A stretch of 64,000 nt of DNA from Nostoc sp. NMS8. GTDB lineage: Bacteria; Cyanobacteriota; Cyanobacteriia; Cyanobacteriales; Nostocaceae. The notes beneath the pieces were generated by a model. It was not told where the DNA came from, did no database searches, and saw nothing but the letters and a program-made list of their open reading frames with translations. The DNA lies in contig NZ_JABXKK010000121.1 in NCBI RefSeq assembly GCF_017115045.1, positions 1-64,000 of the forward strand, in the 5' to 3' direction. Positions 36,414 through 45,488 of the stretch are shown here, piece after piece. Within the stretch, counting starts at the first letter, position 1. The number at the start of each line of letters is the position of its first letter. Position numbers and translations under genes: made by a program.

Positions 36414-36927
36414 GCTTTATACCTCAAAAAATTAAGCTAATGCGCCTTCAAATTTTGCATTTTGTTAAGGTAATCAAGAGTCATTAAATGCTGATTATTC
36501 ATGCGCTTTTTCAATAAGAATACCCAACTTAATTCTGATGACTGACGCATGTATTCTGTTCAATAAATAAGATCCCCGACTTCTTTAAGAAGTCGGGGAC
36601 TTGTGGGCTGAAGTTCTTAGCAGTCAAATAGGATTGCTAGAGTGATCTTGATATAAATAAGTAAAAGCTTCATAAAACTTTTTTAAGTATCAGACTATAT
36701 GCTTATAAAGATTAATAGATAAAAATATTACTTTTTTGTTTAAAACTAGTGTTGATGAATACTTTATTTTAAAAACATATTAGGTAGAATTTATACTGAA
36801 GTTGATAGTTGTTTGCAGTTATGATAAACAACAATAATTATTAAATCTTCAATTTTAAAAACTGGACAATTTAAGTTATTAACTGATGTTTTTGTATCAG
36901 TAAGTAATACAAACAAGAGGTGTAAAA
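36414..36927. other. Intergenic region with a perfect hairpin and long AT-rich leader
   Basis: A hairpin of two complementary 12-base arms, CCCCGACTTCTT and AAGAAGTCGGGG (36574-36598), lies about 160 bases after the dioxygenase stop. It is a widespread repeat that can act as a terminator. The next 300 bases are AT-rich and lead to the AAGAGG ribosome binding site of the next gene. No other gene seen. Confidence 0.55.
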
Positions 36928-38016
36928 ATGTTTAACGATTTTGTAATAACCAAAACAACAATAATTAGCAGACTAGCATTATTTGTAATGCCTGGTTTTC
37001 TAGCTTTATCTACTACTTTAGTCAGTTGTACGTCAACTGTACCTAACACAAATACGGGTACAGTTCCTAAAGCAGAACCAGCCGGGGAAAAGACTATAAC
37101 TTTTAAAACAAAGGTACTGCGAATAGGATATCAAAGCTCTGGTGATTTAGTTAGAGTCACAGGAGTTTTAGAAAAACGTTTAGAGCCTTTGGGTTTGAAA
37201 GTAGAGTGGTCACAATTTGCTCAAGGGCCACAACTCATGGAAGCGATGAATGTGGGCAAAATTGATATTGGTTCAGTAGGAGAAACGCCTCCGATCTTTG
37301 CCCAAGCTGCGGGTGCAAAAATTATTTACTTGGCTGGTAGAAGACTTGGCCCTAATTCCGGGAAAGGTAGTGCGATCGCAGTTCCAAAAGGTTCTCCAAT
37401 TAAAACTTTAGCTCAAATTAAAGGTCAAAAAGTAGTTTTTCAAAAAGGTTCGGCTGCTCACTATTTTATTATCAAAGCCTTAGAAGAGGTGAATCTCAAA
37501 TATAGTGATATTAAAGTTCTGAGTATGCCCAATGTCGAAGCACGTGGGGCATTTATTCAGGGGGCTATTCCAGTTTGGGTAACTGGCGATCCTCATTTAG
37601 CTTTGGTAGAAAAACTTCACGGTGCCCGTGTATTGCGAGATGCTACAAATATTGGCACTCCAGGGGGCTATTACATAGGAACACGTGAGTTTACTAAGGA
37701 AAATCCCGAATTAGTTCGCATCATTCTAGAAGAAATTGACAAAAATGGTCAATGGGCAGAAGCGAATCGAAAAGAAGTAGCCAAACTTATAGCACCTGTA
37801 CTGAAAATTGATTTACCCATTCAGGAAATAATTTCTAGCCGTGCTACTTATCGGCTGAGAGGAATTACCCCACAACTAATGCAAAGCCAACAAAGTGTTG
37901 CTGATTTGTTCTATAACGAAAAAATCTTACCCAAAAAGATTGATATTAAAGAAGCACTGCTAACACCTCAAGAATATGCAGCTATCACCCCTGAAACACT
38001 CATCAGTGAAAAATAA
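36928..38016 (+). CDS. ABC transporter substrate-binding lipoprotein, aliphatic sulfonate type (fourth of six)
   Basis: A 362-residue protein. The signal peptide ends in lipobox TLVSC (LSTTLVSCTSTV). The SsuA core has RIGYQSSGDLVRVTGVLEKR, WSQFAQGPQLMEAMNVGKID, IGSVGETPPIFAQAAGAKII, PIKTLAQIKGQKVVFQKGSA. AAGAGG precedes the ATG. It is close in sequence to the two Tat-type copies that follow, and ends TPQEYAAITPETL as they do. Monocistronic by spacing (304 bases to the next gene). The ligand is presumably a sulfonate. Confidence 0.92.
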   Translation: MFNDFVITKTTIISRLALFVMPGFLALSTTLVSCTSTVPNTNTGTVPKAEPAGEKTITFKTKVLRIGYQSSGDLVRVTGVLEKRLEPLGLKVEWSQFAQGPQLMEAMNVGKIDIGSVGETPPIFAQAAGAKIIYLAGRRLGPNSGKGSAIAVPKGSPIKTLAQIKGQKVVFQKGSAAHYFIIKALEEVNLKYSDIKVLSMPNVEARGAFIQGAIPVWVTGDPHLALVEKLHGARVLRDATNIGTPGGYYIGTREFTKENPELVRIILEEIDKNGQWAEANRKEVAKLIAPVLKIDLPIQEIISSRATYRLRGITPQLMQSQQSVADLFYNEKILPKKIDIKEALLTPQEYAAITPETLISEK

Positions 38017-38320
38017 GGATTGAATTGGGGATTGAGAATATTTGCATGGGGATTTAGGCTCCAAGTAAATCTCAATAATATTTTATTCTCCAGTACTTCT
38101 CAGAGTTGGGAAAGTGGTGCGATCGCAATGAAGTTTTACAATTGCATCTACTTACTTAAAACGCCAATTTACTAGTATCAAATATAAATTTGTCAAGTTG
38201 TATTTTAATGCTTAATTGGTGTTCTAGGAGGTTGATATAGCAACTTCCAATCATCTTACTGACTATTAAAAGTAAGCCTGGTAAATGAAAAAATAATACT
38301 TAGGAGTAAAATCTTAACTG
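38017..38320. other. Intergenic leader, no gene seen
   Basis: One HIP1 octamer near 38119; otherwise AT-rich. It ends with AGGAG upstream of the next binding-protein start. Confidence 0.45.
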
Positions 38321-39358
38321 ATGAACAAACCATTTCAACAGCAACGGCGCACGCTTTTAAAGCGTATTGTCCAATATTCAGCACTGGGGCTATTTGCTTT
38401 ATCTGCTCCTTTTGTGGGTAGTTTGGTGCAAAATTCTCAAGCACAAACAAGACCTGGAATAAATACAAAATCAGTCAGCTTGGCTTATCAAACTTCTGGG
38501 GATATTGTCAAGATTAGAGGAGCTGTAGAGCCACGTCTGAAGGCTCTTGGTATTTCTGTAAATTGGATACCATTTCCAGCTGGGCCGCAACTGTTGGAAG
38601 CAATGAATGCAAATAGGGTTGATATCGGTTCTGTGGGAGAGTCACCGCCAATCTTTGCCCAAGCAGCAGGCGCACAATTGGTCTATATTTCTGGACGCAA
38701 ACCCAGCAAAGGTCAAAGTCAAGCAATTATAGTTCAAAAAGATTCTCCTATTAAGAAAGTTGCGGATCTTAAAGGTAAGAAAATTGTCTTTCAGAGGGGA
38801 TCATCTGCACACTATTTAGTGCTTAGAGCTTTGAAAGAAGCAGGTTTAAAAATTAGTGATGTTCAGTCTATTAGTTTAACTCCAGCCGAAGCCCGCGACG
38901 CATTCCTTCAGAAAAAAATTGACGCTTGGGCAGTTTGGGACCCGAATTTGGCTTATGTACAAAAAAATGCTGGTGCCCGTACCCTAAGAGATTCAGCAAG
39001 AATATCTACTCAAGGGGGATTTTATCTGGCAAGACGTGATTTTGCTACCAAAAATCCAGAAGTGGTACGAATATTTTTAGAGGAAGTAGACAAACTGGGA
39101 GAATGGGCTGAAAAGAACCCAAGTGAAGTTGCAAAAATTCTTGCTCCTGAGTTGAAACTGGATGTATCCCTTTTAGAAGGTGTGGCACGTCGGCGTACTT
39201 TTCGTTTAACAAAACTGACACCTTCTGTAATTGCTGAACAACAGCGAGTTGCAGATGAGTATTTTGAAGCAAAACTCATTCCCCGCAAACTTGATATCAG
39301 GGAATTCTTACTTAGCCCCGAACAATATCAAGCTTCTACCCCTAAGCGGTTGCTTTAA
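38321..39358 (+). CDS. Sulfonate ABC transporter substrate-binding protein with Tat-type signal (fifth of six)
   Basis: A 345-residue SsuA-like protein. Unlike the others it has no lipobox. The N-terminus MNKPFQQQRRTLLKRIVQYS contains a twin-arginine (RRTLLK), then a hydrophobic stretch and AQT/A-type cleavage after NSQAQ. It is therefore probably folded before Tat export and soluble in the periplasm. The core has LAYQTSGDIVKIRGAVEPRL, WIPFPAGPQLLEAMNANRVD, IGSVGESPPIFAQAAGAQLV, VADLKGKKIVFQRGSSAHYL. It is a close relative of the next gene. Confidence 0.9.
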   Translation: MNKPFQQQRRTLLKRIVQYSALGLFALSAPFVGSLVQNSQAQTRPGINTKSVSLAYQTSGDIVKIRGAVEPRLKALGISVNWIPFPAGPQLLEAMNANRVDIGSVGESPPIFAQAAGAQLVYISGRKPSKGQSQAIIVQKDSPIKKVADLKGKKIVFQRGSSAHYLVLRALKEAGLKISDVQSISLTPAEARDAFLQKKIDAWAVWDPNLAYVQKNAGARTLRDSARISTQGGFYLARRDFATKNPEVVRIFLEEVDKLGEWAEKNPSEVAKILAPELKLDVSLLEGVARRRTFRLTKLTPSVIAEQQRVADEYFEAKLIPRKLDIREFLLSPEQYQASTPKRLL

Positions 39359-39673
39359 TTAATTACTAATTCGTAATTGTTAGGCTTAGAGATAGAGACC
39401 GTTTATAAAGTAAATCTGAAATTGTAGTAGTCTGGCAAGACTAAATTGTTGCAAAAAATTGTAGGTTGGGGAGCCACTGCGTTGCGCGGGTTCCCCGCGT
39501 TGTAGCAAGTGGCGTTGGAGGCTTTTCCAAAGCCAACATTCTGATATATCTTGGGTTGCGCTCCGCTTCACTCAACCTACGTCTAATGTACTATTTTAAG
39601 CTTGCCACACCACTACTTAATATTTACTTTATAACTAAGTTATTGAAAGTTAGATTACTAAAATATCCCAACC
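39359..39673. repeat. Intergenic region with a nested repeat
   Basis: GTAGGTTGGGG (about 39461) pairs with CAACCTAC near 39575-39582 as an outer inverted repeat. It is interrupted by a second element, GCCACTGCGTTGCGCGGGTT...GCAAGTGGC (about 39474-39513), which is itself a hairpin. This looks like one repeat inserted into another. No gene seen. Confidence 0.65.
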
Positions 39674-40717
39674 ATGAAAATACCATTTTCACTACAACGC
39701 CGCACAGTTTTAAACCGTATTTTCCAATATTCTGTAGTGGGATTGTTTACTCTATCAACTCCCTTAGTAGGTAGCTTGATAAATAACACTCAAGCACAAA
39801 CAAAACCCAGTTTTACTGCTAAAGTCATCAATTTGGCATATCAAACTTCTGGAGATATTGTCAAAGTTAAAAAAGTTGTTGAACCACGTTTCAAAGCATT
39901 GGGTGTGACTGTAAATTGGGTTGGGCCATTCCCAGCTGGGCCGCAATTAATTGAAGCGATGAACGCAGGTAGGGTGGATATCGGTAATGTGGGAGAGACA
40001 CCTCCAATATTCTCCCAAGCCGCAGGTATAACCGAAGTTATCTATATTGCTGGACGCACCCCTAGTAAGGGTGAAAATCAAGGAATTGTCGTGAGAGCTA
40101 ATTCTCCCATTAAAAAAATAGCCGATCTTAAAGGTAAAAAAATTGCTTTTCAGAGGGGATCGAATGCACACTATTTACTAGCAAAAGCTTTGAAAGAGGT
40201 GGGGTTAAAAATTAGCGATGTTCAAATTGTTGGTTTGACTCCATCTGAAGCCCGTGATGCCTTTATTCAAGATAAGGTTGAGGTTTGGGTGGCTAGTGAC
40301 CCTTTTTTGGCTCTTGTGGAAAAAATTGTCCCGATTCGTAATTTGAGAAATGCAGCCAGAATTAATACTCTAGGGGGCTTTTATCTTGGTAGGCGTCAAT
40401 TTGTCACTCAAAATCTGGAATTGGTGCGAGTATTTTTAGAGGAAGCAGATAAGGTAGGAGAATGGGCTGAAAAAAACCCAACGGATGTTGCAAAAGCTTT
40501 TGCGCCGGAACTGAAATTAGATGTATCTGTTTTAGAAAAGGTAGCACGCCGACGTACTTTTAGATTGAGAAAACTTACACCTGGGATTATTGCTGAACAA
40601 CAAAAAGTTGCTGATTTCTATTTTCAAGAAAAAGTCATCCCCCGTAAGATAGATATCAGAGACGCGATCCTTCCAACTCAGCAATATCAAGCCATCACAC
40701 CTCAACGTATCAGGTAG
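39674..40717 (+). CDS. Sulfonate ABC transporter substrate-binding protein with Tat-type signal (sixth of six)
   Basis: A 347-residue paralogue of the gene at 38321. The N-terminus MKIPFSLQRRTVLNRIFQYS carries RR-TV-L, a Tat-like twin-arginine, then a hydrophobic region ending NTQAQT. The core has LAYQTSGDIVKVKKVVEPRF, WVGPFPAGPQLIEAMNAGRV, DIGNVGETPPIFSQAAGI, IADLKGKKIAFQRGSNAHYL. The end (TQQYQAITPQRIR) is shared with the preceding copy, so these two are recent duplicates. The ribosome binding site is weak. Confidence 0.9.
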   Translation: MKIPFSLQRRTVLNRIFQYSVVGLFTLSTPLVGSLINNTQAQTKPSFTAKVINLAYQTSGDIVKVKKVVEPRFKALGVTVNWVGPFPAGPQLIEAMNAGRVDIGNVGETPPIFSQAAGITEVIYIAGRTPSKGENQGIVVRANSPIKKIADLKGKKIAFQRGSNAHYLLAKALKEVGLKISDVQIVGLTPSEARDAFIQDKVEVWVASDPFLALVEKIVPIRNLRNAARINTLGGFYLGRRQFVTQNLELVRVFLEEADKVGEWAEKNPTDVAKAFAPELKLDVSVLEKVARRRTFRLRKLTPGIIAEQQKVADFYFQEKVIPRKIDIRDAILPTQQYQAITPQRIR

Positions 40718-41074
40718 CTTGCTGTCTGCTCAAATCTTACCGAAGTATCACGCCAAAGTCTTGCCTGCCTTTAACTACGGGCGGGTGAGACGCTACAATT
40801 TCTGTCCCTGGTTTACTTCACCCTCAATCCCTCTCCTTATAAAGGAGAGGGAAGCTAGAGACAGGATGAGGTTTTGCATCTTATTTAATCCACGTTCCTA
40901 AGTTAAATATATTTTTATTTTTCTAAGATATATTGCACTATAGCAGATGCTATAACTCTGACTGCACCTATCTAGGTTTATAGAGGGTGTAAGTTGTTGA
41001 TTATATACTACATCAATTATCATGCAAGCTATTTAAGCTAGTAATATAGTTGTTTTAATCCAAGGGATGAGAAT
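40718..41074. repeat. Intergenic region with small repeats
   Basis: Contains CCCTCTCCTTATAAAGGAGA (a perfect short hairpin around 40832-40851) and AT-rich DNA up to the next gene, which has AAGGGATGAG as its ribosome binding site. No gene is supported. Confidence 0.5.
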
Positions 41075-41359
41075 ATGAGGGTTTGGCTTGCCTGCTTTTT
41101 GGTGCTGTTTGCCTTGGCGGAACTGTTTGACTGGTTGCAAGAATTTAATCTGCCATTACCTATCTATATTTTGGGTGGCGCTTTTTTAGCTGTTGCTTCT
41201 AACTATGATAAAATCATAGGTTCATATTTTGCTGATTCAAGCATTGAAGCATCATTAGAACAACCTCAATTAGATTCATTAACTTCATCTACTAATCCGA
41301 TTTCTTTTCCAATTGCTAGTTCTGTTGAAGATGCCCAAACATCTCAAACAGATGATTAG
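41075..41359 (+). CDS. Small membrane protein of unknown function
   Basis: A 94-residue protein. The N-terminal hydrophobic helix (residues 3-20, WLACFLVLFALAELFDW) and a second (about 28-43, PIYILGGAFLAVASN) precede a polar, Ser/Glu-rich C-terminus (EASLEQPQLDSLTSSTN). It resembles short uncharacterised cyanobacterial membrane proteins. It lies 186 bases before the CHASE2 kinase on the same strand and might be co-transcribed with it. Confidence 0.7.
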   Translation: MRVWLACFLVLFALAELFDWLQEFNLPLPIYILGGAFLAVASNYDKIIGSYFADSSIEASLEQPQLDSLTSSTNPISFPIASSVEDAQTSQTDD

Positions 41360-41545
41360 CGCTTGTTTTATAGTTGACACTGCGTGTAAGCTTGCTTTAA
41401 AAGTAGGAATACGCCCAAGTCTCTAACCAACGAGGAAATTGCTACATTAATAGAAAGCTGAGGTTAACTAGTTTTTAACCTAGATTCCGAAAATTAACTT
41501 CTGCGCCTGCAACATCTACCCAATTCAGGCTACCGCCCCAATGCC

Positions 41546-43744
41546 GTGATTAGTGGACTATTAGAAAAACTCCGTGTCCCCCTTGTCAAAGTTCAAGATT
41601 CTCGTGAAACTTCCAAGAGCAAAAGCTGGCTGCAAATTATTTTTGTTACTAGTTTAGGAGTTACTGCCTTTATTTGGGGAGTTCGGCAACTCAAATGGTT
41701 ACAGCCTTGGGAGTTAAGAGTTTATGACCAGATGTTGCGATCGCGTCCAATACAAGCACCCGATCGGCGGATTTTGCTAGTCAAAATCACTGATGAGGAT
41801 CTCAAACGAGAGAAATGGACTCTATCAGGTCGGACAATCAATCAGCTATTAAATAAAATAGAGTCTTATCAACCGCGAATTGTTGGTTTATATCTTTTCC
41901 AACCAGAAAACAATAATTTGGCGGCTAAGGAGCAAAATCAAGATCGCATTGTCAGCACTTGTTTGTTCAGCAGCTTGGGTAGAGATGAAATTCCACCACC
42001 ACCCAACTTTCCTATAGATAATGTTGGTTTTAGCGATGTAGTTCCTGATAGTGAAAATGACCAAACTCTCCGCCGCAGTTTGTTATTCGCTTATTCTACA
42101 GACAAAAAATGTACAACATCATTTGCATTTGGGGCCCTAGTTGCAATTAATTATCTGGATAAACAAGGTATTAAATACAATTTCACTGAGAAAGGAGATT
42201 TTCAGTTAGGTAAAACCCTGTTTCCACGTTTACAACCTAATTCTGGTGGCTACCAACATTTGGATGCAGATGGCTATCAAATATTATTAAATTACCGTCA
42301 CCCCAACAGCCTCGCCAACCAAGTAACCCTTAGAGATGTTCTTAGTGGTCGAGTAAATCCCAGCTTAATTAAAGACCGTCTGGTAATTATTGGCACCACA
42401 GCAGCTAATATGCCTCCAGGTGGCTTTTATACACCTTACAGCGCTTTACCAGACCAACCAGCCAGAATGCCTGCTCTGTTTATTCATGCACAGATAGCAA
42501 GTCAACTGATCAGTACAGTGTTGGATGGGCGATCGCTAATTTGGTATTGGCCAAATTGGGCGGAACTTGTTTGGATATGGAGTTGGTCGCTTTTAGGTAG
42601 TTTTTTAGCATGGCGGTGGCAAAATCCGCTGCTGTTGCTAGTGGTGGGAACGATAACTCTACTTAGTTTAGTAGTAATCTGTGTTGCTTTGTTTTTGCAA
42701 GCCGGATGGATACCGTTAATTCCCTCTGCTCTTGCCTTCGTAATTAGTAGTATCTGCGTGATTGCTTATACTAGCTATCAAAATCAGCGGCAAACTCAGG
42801 TGATTATTCTGCAAGTTGAAAAACAACAAGCAGCGATCGCTCAATTAAATGTCCTCTTAGAAGATAAAACAGCAGTTCCCGATTCCTATCTTGACTTTCC
42901 TCCCCCAGTTGATTCACGAGAAACAAAATCGGGTGATTTGCTTTTGAGTGGACGCTACAAAATCTCTCAAACTCTCGGTGCTGGCGGATTTGGTCGCACT
43001 TATTTAGCACAGGATACTCAACGACCGGGTAATCCGATTTGTGTAGTTAAAAAGTTAATGCCAGCCCGTCAAGATACAAGATTTTTGCAAGTTGCCCGCA
43101 GGTTGTTTAATAGTGAAGCTGAAATTTTAGAATCTTTGGGTAAACATCATCAAATTCCCGAACTACTTGCTTATTTTGAAGATGACCAAGAATTTTATTT
43201 AATTCAACAATATATTGAAGGGCATACCCTAAACGAAGAATTACCACCTGTGCAGAATGTACAGAACGAATCATTTGTAATGGAGATGCTCAAAGAAGTT
43301 TTAGAAGTTCTAGAATTTGTTCATCAGCATCGAGTGATTCATCGTGATATCAAACCGACTAATATTATTAGATGCACTAAAGATAATCGGCTGGTATTGA
43401 TTGACTTTGGTGCTGTGAAATTGATGCAACCATCGAGTAGTGAGCAAACAGAATTAGCCACAGTAGCCATCGGGACGCGAGGTTATGCACCTCCAGAACA
43501 ATTTGCCGGTCATCCCCGCTTGTGCAGTGACATTTACGCTTTAGGAATGATTGCTATTCAAGCCATAGCTGGCATACCACCGCAAGAACTTCATCCAGAT
43601 CCAGAAACGGGAAATGTGATGTGGCGGCAAACGGTGCAAGTGAGCGAAGGATTAGCGGCAATTTTAGATAAGATGGTTTGCTATCATTTTAGCGATCGCT
43701 ATCAATCAGCCACCGAAGTTTTACAAGATTTAAAACGGATGTAG
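41546..43744 (+). CDS. CHASE2-domain serine/threonine protein kinase
   Basis: A 732-residue protein: an N-terminal membrane helix (about 28-48), then an extracytoplasmic CHASE2 sensor domain (about 50-340; LRVYDQMLRSRPIQAPDRRI, LNYRHPNSLANQVTLRDVLS, LVIIGTTAANMPPGGFYTPY). Three C-terminal membrane helices of the sensor follow (about 345-420), and a cytoplasmic kinase domain from residue ~468. Kinase motifs: GAGGFGRTYLAQD (~477), VVKKLM, HRDIKPTNI (~598), IDFGAVKLM (~620), GTRGYAPPEQ. It probably phosphorylates unidentified targets in response to an extracellular signal. The start is GTG; the overlapping ATG five bases upstream runs straight into a stop. Confidence 0.93.
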   Translation: MISGLLEKLRVPLVKVQDSRETSKSKSWLQIIFVTSLGVTAFIWGVRQLKWLQPWELRVYDQMLRSRPIQAPDRRILLVKITDEDLKREKWTLSGRTINQLLNKIESYQPRIVGLYLFQPENNNLAAKEQNQDRIVSTCLFSSLGRDEIPPPPNFPIDNVGFSDVVPDSENDQTLRRSLLFAYSTDKKCTTSFAFGALVAINYLDKQGIKYNFTEKGDFQLGKTLFPRLQPNSGGYQHLDADGYQILLNYRHPNSLANQVTLRDVLSGRVNPSLIKDRLVIIGTTAANMPPGGFYTPYSALPDQPARMPALFIHAQIASQLISTVLDGRSLIWYWPNWAELVWIWSWSLLGSFLAWRWQNPLLLLVVGTITLLSLVVICVALFLQAGWIPLIPSALAFVISSICVIAYTSYQNQRQTQVIILQVEKQQAAIAQLNVLLEDKTAVPDSYLDFPPPVDSRETKSGDLLLSGRYKISQTLGAGGFGRTYLAQDTQRPGNPICVVKKLMPARQDTRFLQVARRLFNSEAEILESLGKHHQIPELLAYFEDDQEFYLIQQYIEGHTLNEELPPVQNVQNESFVMEMLKEVLEVLEFVHQHRVIHRDIKPTNIIRCTKDNRLVLIDFGAVKLMQPSSSEQTELATVAIGTRGYAPPEQFAGHPRLCSDIYALGMIAIQAIAGIPPQELHPDPETGNVMWRQTVQVSEGLAAILDKMVCYHFSDRYQSATEVLQDLKRM

Positions 43745-44657
43745 CCTTAGCGATTAGAAATCGCTGCTATACAAACGCAACCTTCTGCATTGTTATTGTA
43801 TACTCTTACAATACCATTGTATCTACTGACAATACTATTGTTTTGGGTTACATTGCCATTGTTTTGACTAACAATGCCATTGTTTTGGGTTACATTGCGA
43901 TTGCATCGGCTAACAATGCCATTGCATCGGTTAACAATGTTATTGTATCGGCTGACAATGCCATTGCATCGGCTAACAATGCCATTGTATCGACTGACAA
44001 TGCGATTGTATGGGCTAACAATGCGATCGCATCGACTTGCAAAAATTTACTCACCCTAGTTTTAACTTATCTTCCCAATCCTCAGCGATGCTCTAAGCTT
44101 GCGTTGCCCTAAGCTTTGCCAAAGGGTCGAAGTGTCCCTAATTCAAAAAACCATACTTTCGCACTTCACTTTGCTTTCGGTAAAATTGCTAAAATACACT
44201 ACAAAAGCAATACATGGTTGCGGCAAATGCTCAAGCGGCTTTGGCGGTGGATCGAAATGAAGATTTAGTTTTTCCAATCCCGAACGTAGGTATTTAGTTA
44301 ATAAAGACTTTTCAAGTAGCAATACTTTGCCAATTTACGAGGCTTGATATAGAACAAACTTAATATTTTACAGGCTTCTTTTTGCCATCAAAAAAACTGA
44401 GTTAATAAAATCCTGTATAGTTTTGCGGAAGTAATTTTGACTTTCCTGTACATCTGGGTGAGGGTTATAGGTTTTGGTCAATAATTAAGCACATCATTGT
44501 GTTGGACTGTTTCAGCAAAAGTTAGACATCTCTGTTTTTAGCAAAGGTATTGTGAATCGTACACCCTTTACATCTAACCCAACACCAATACAGGCATTCT
44601 ATCAACAAGTATCTATTCTCTTGTTTCACTCAACCTTATATTCATCTTAATTTGTCA
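43745..44657. other. Intergenic region containing tandem array B
   Basis: Apart from the tandem array (43787-44038) it is AT-rich with no convincing gene. A 27-codon frame near 44215 is too short to support. Confidence 0.5.
43787..44038. repeat. 21-bp tandem repeat array B, about 12 units
   Basis: Twelve head-to-tail units of 21 bases (43787-43807 is the first, degenerate; 11 regular units run 43808-44038), with consensus ACAATGCCATTGYATCGRCT+A. Each unit carries a short palindrome ACAATgccATTGT. The unit sequence is unrelated to array A but has the same length. A plus-strand frame over it gives NNAIASA-type heptads and is not counted as a gene. Confidence 0.9.
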
Positions 44658-45314
44658 ATGGCTGTAACCAATAAATTCAAGTATGCTGAATTTATCAGGC
44701 TACTAGTGCAGATTCCACAGGAGATAGCTTTGTTCAATATCAACTTTTCTTTTTGTATCTGGTTAAAACAGCGTTATACAGTCATTGGAGTTTTATTGCT
44801 TGCTACGTCTATTACAGCTTGTAATAACTCTGCTACATCACAACTAGCATCTACCAATCGCCCAACGCTGGCAAATCTTTCGGACACCTCTAATCCATCT
44901 TCTCCACCCGCCTCTGGCACACAAAAGCCTGTAAATAACCAGTCTCAAGAACAACAAGCAGTCCAACTCATTCATGATTATTATGATGCCATCGCTCGCC
45001 AAGACTATAAACAAGCTTACTTGGCTTGGGATGGAGATGGTACTGCCAGTAAGCAATCATTTGAGGAATTTCAGCAGGGTTTTGCTAACACCGTATCCGT
45101 TGTTGAAGAAGTCGGAAAACCGGGTTCTTTAGAAGGAGCAACAGGCTCGCTATATATTGAAATTCCCGTTACTGTTACTTCTGTTACTAGCAATGGAACT
45201 CCACAGCGTTTTCATGGTAGCTATAAGCTGAGACGAGTCAATAACGTTCCTGGCTCAACTCCAAAGCAACGTAGATGGCATATCTACTCGGCCAATATTT
45301 CTCTTGAGCAGTAA
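44658..45314 (+). CDS. Putative secreted lipoprotein, NTF2-like fold
   Basis: A 218-residue protein. I prefer the ATG at 44658 to a TTG two codons earlier. Although the N-terminus is long, a hydrophobic segment (VIGVLLLATSITAC) leads to a lipobox, suggesting a periplasmic lipoprotein; a shorter internal start is possible. A Ser/Pro/Gln-rich linker follows (SNPSSPPASGTQKPVNNQSQ). The C-terminal ~120 residues (QQAVQLIHDYYDAIARQDYK, AYLAWDGDGTASKQSFEEFQ, PQRFHGSYKLRRVNN) look like an NTF2/SnoaL-like or lipoprotein-type domain. No function known. Confidence 0.7.
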   Translation: MAVTNKFKYAEFIRLLVQIPQEIALFNINFSFCIWLKQRYTVIGVLLLATSITACNNSATSQLASTNRPTLANLSDTSNPSSPPASGTQKPVNNQSQEQQAVQLIHDYYDAIARQDYKQAYLAWDGDGTASKQSFEEFQQGFANTVSVVEEVGKPGSLEGATGSLYIEIPVTVTSVTSNGTPQRFHGSYKLRRVNNVPGSTPKQRRWHIYSANISLEQ

Positions 45315-45450
45315 TTGGTTCTACGCCGCTTTGCTACCAACTATATCTGGCTTGTTGATGGGACTAGCCGGATTATTTAACTGGCGGCTATACCCCGATG
45401 CATTAACCAAATTACTGTCAGAAAATTTCAAACACAAGCTAGCAGAATAA
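45313..45450 (+). pseudogene. C-terminal fragment of an unidentified membrane protein
   Basis: In a frame overlapping the preceding stop, 45 codons read NWFYAALLPTISGLLMGLAG followed by LFNWRLYPDALTKLL. It is a hydrophobic helix followed by a polar tail, with no start codon upstream in the frame. It resembles the truncated end of an integral membrane protein; the family is unidentified. Confidence 0.35.
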
Positions 45451-45488
45451 AAGTTTGTGGGTAAAGTTGTTGAGCGACAAAGTTTAAA

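Noticed and set aside
43787..44112. Heptad-repeat protein on the plus strand (NNAIASA-type)
   Set aside because: The frame simply follows the 21-bp array and has no ribosome binding site or unique domain; likewise the minus-strand frame over array A.
44215..44298. 27-codon ORF downstream of array B
   Set aside because: Too short, with no ribosome binding site and no recognised family.
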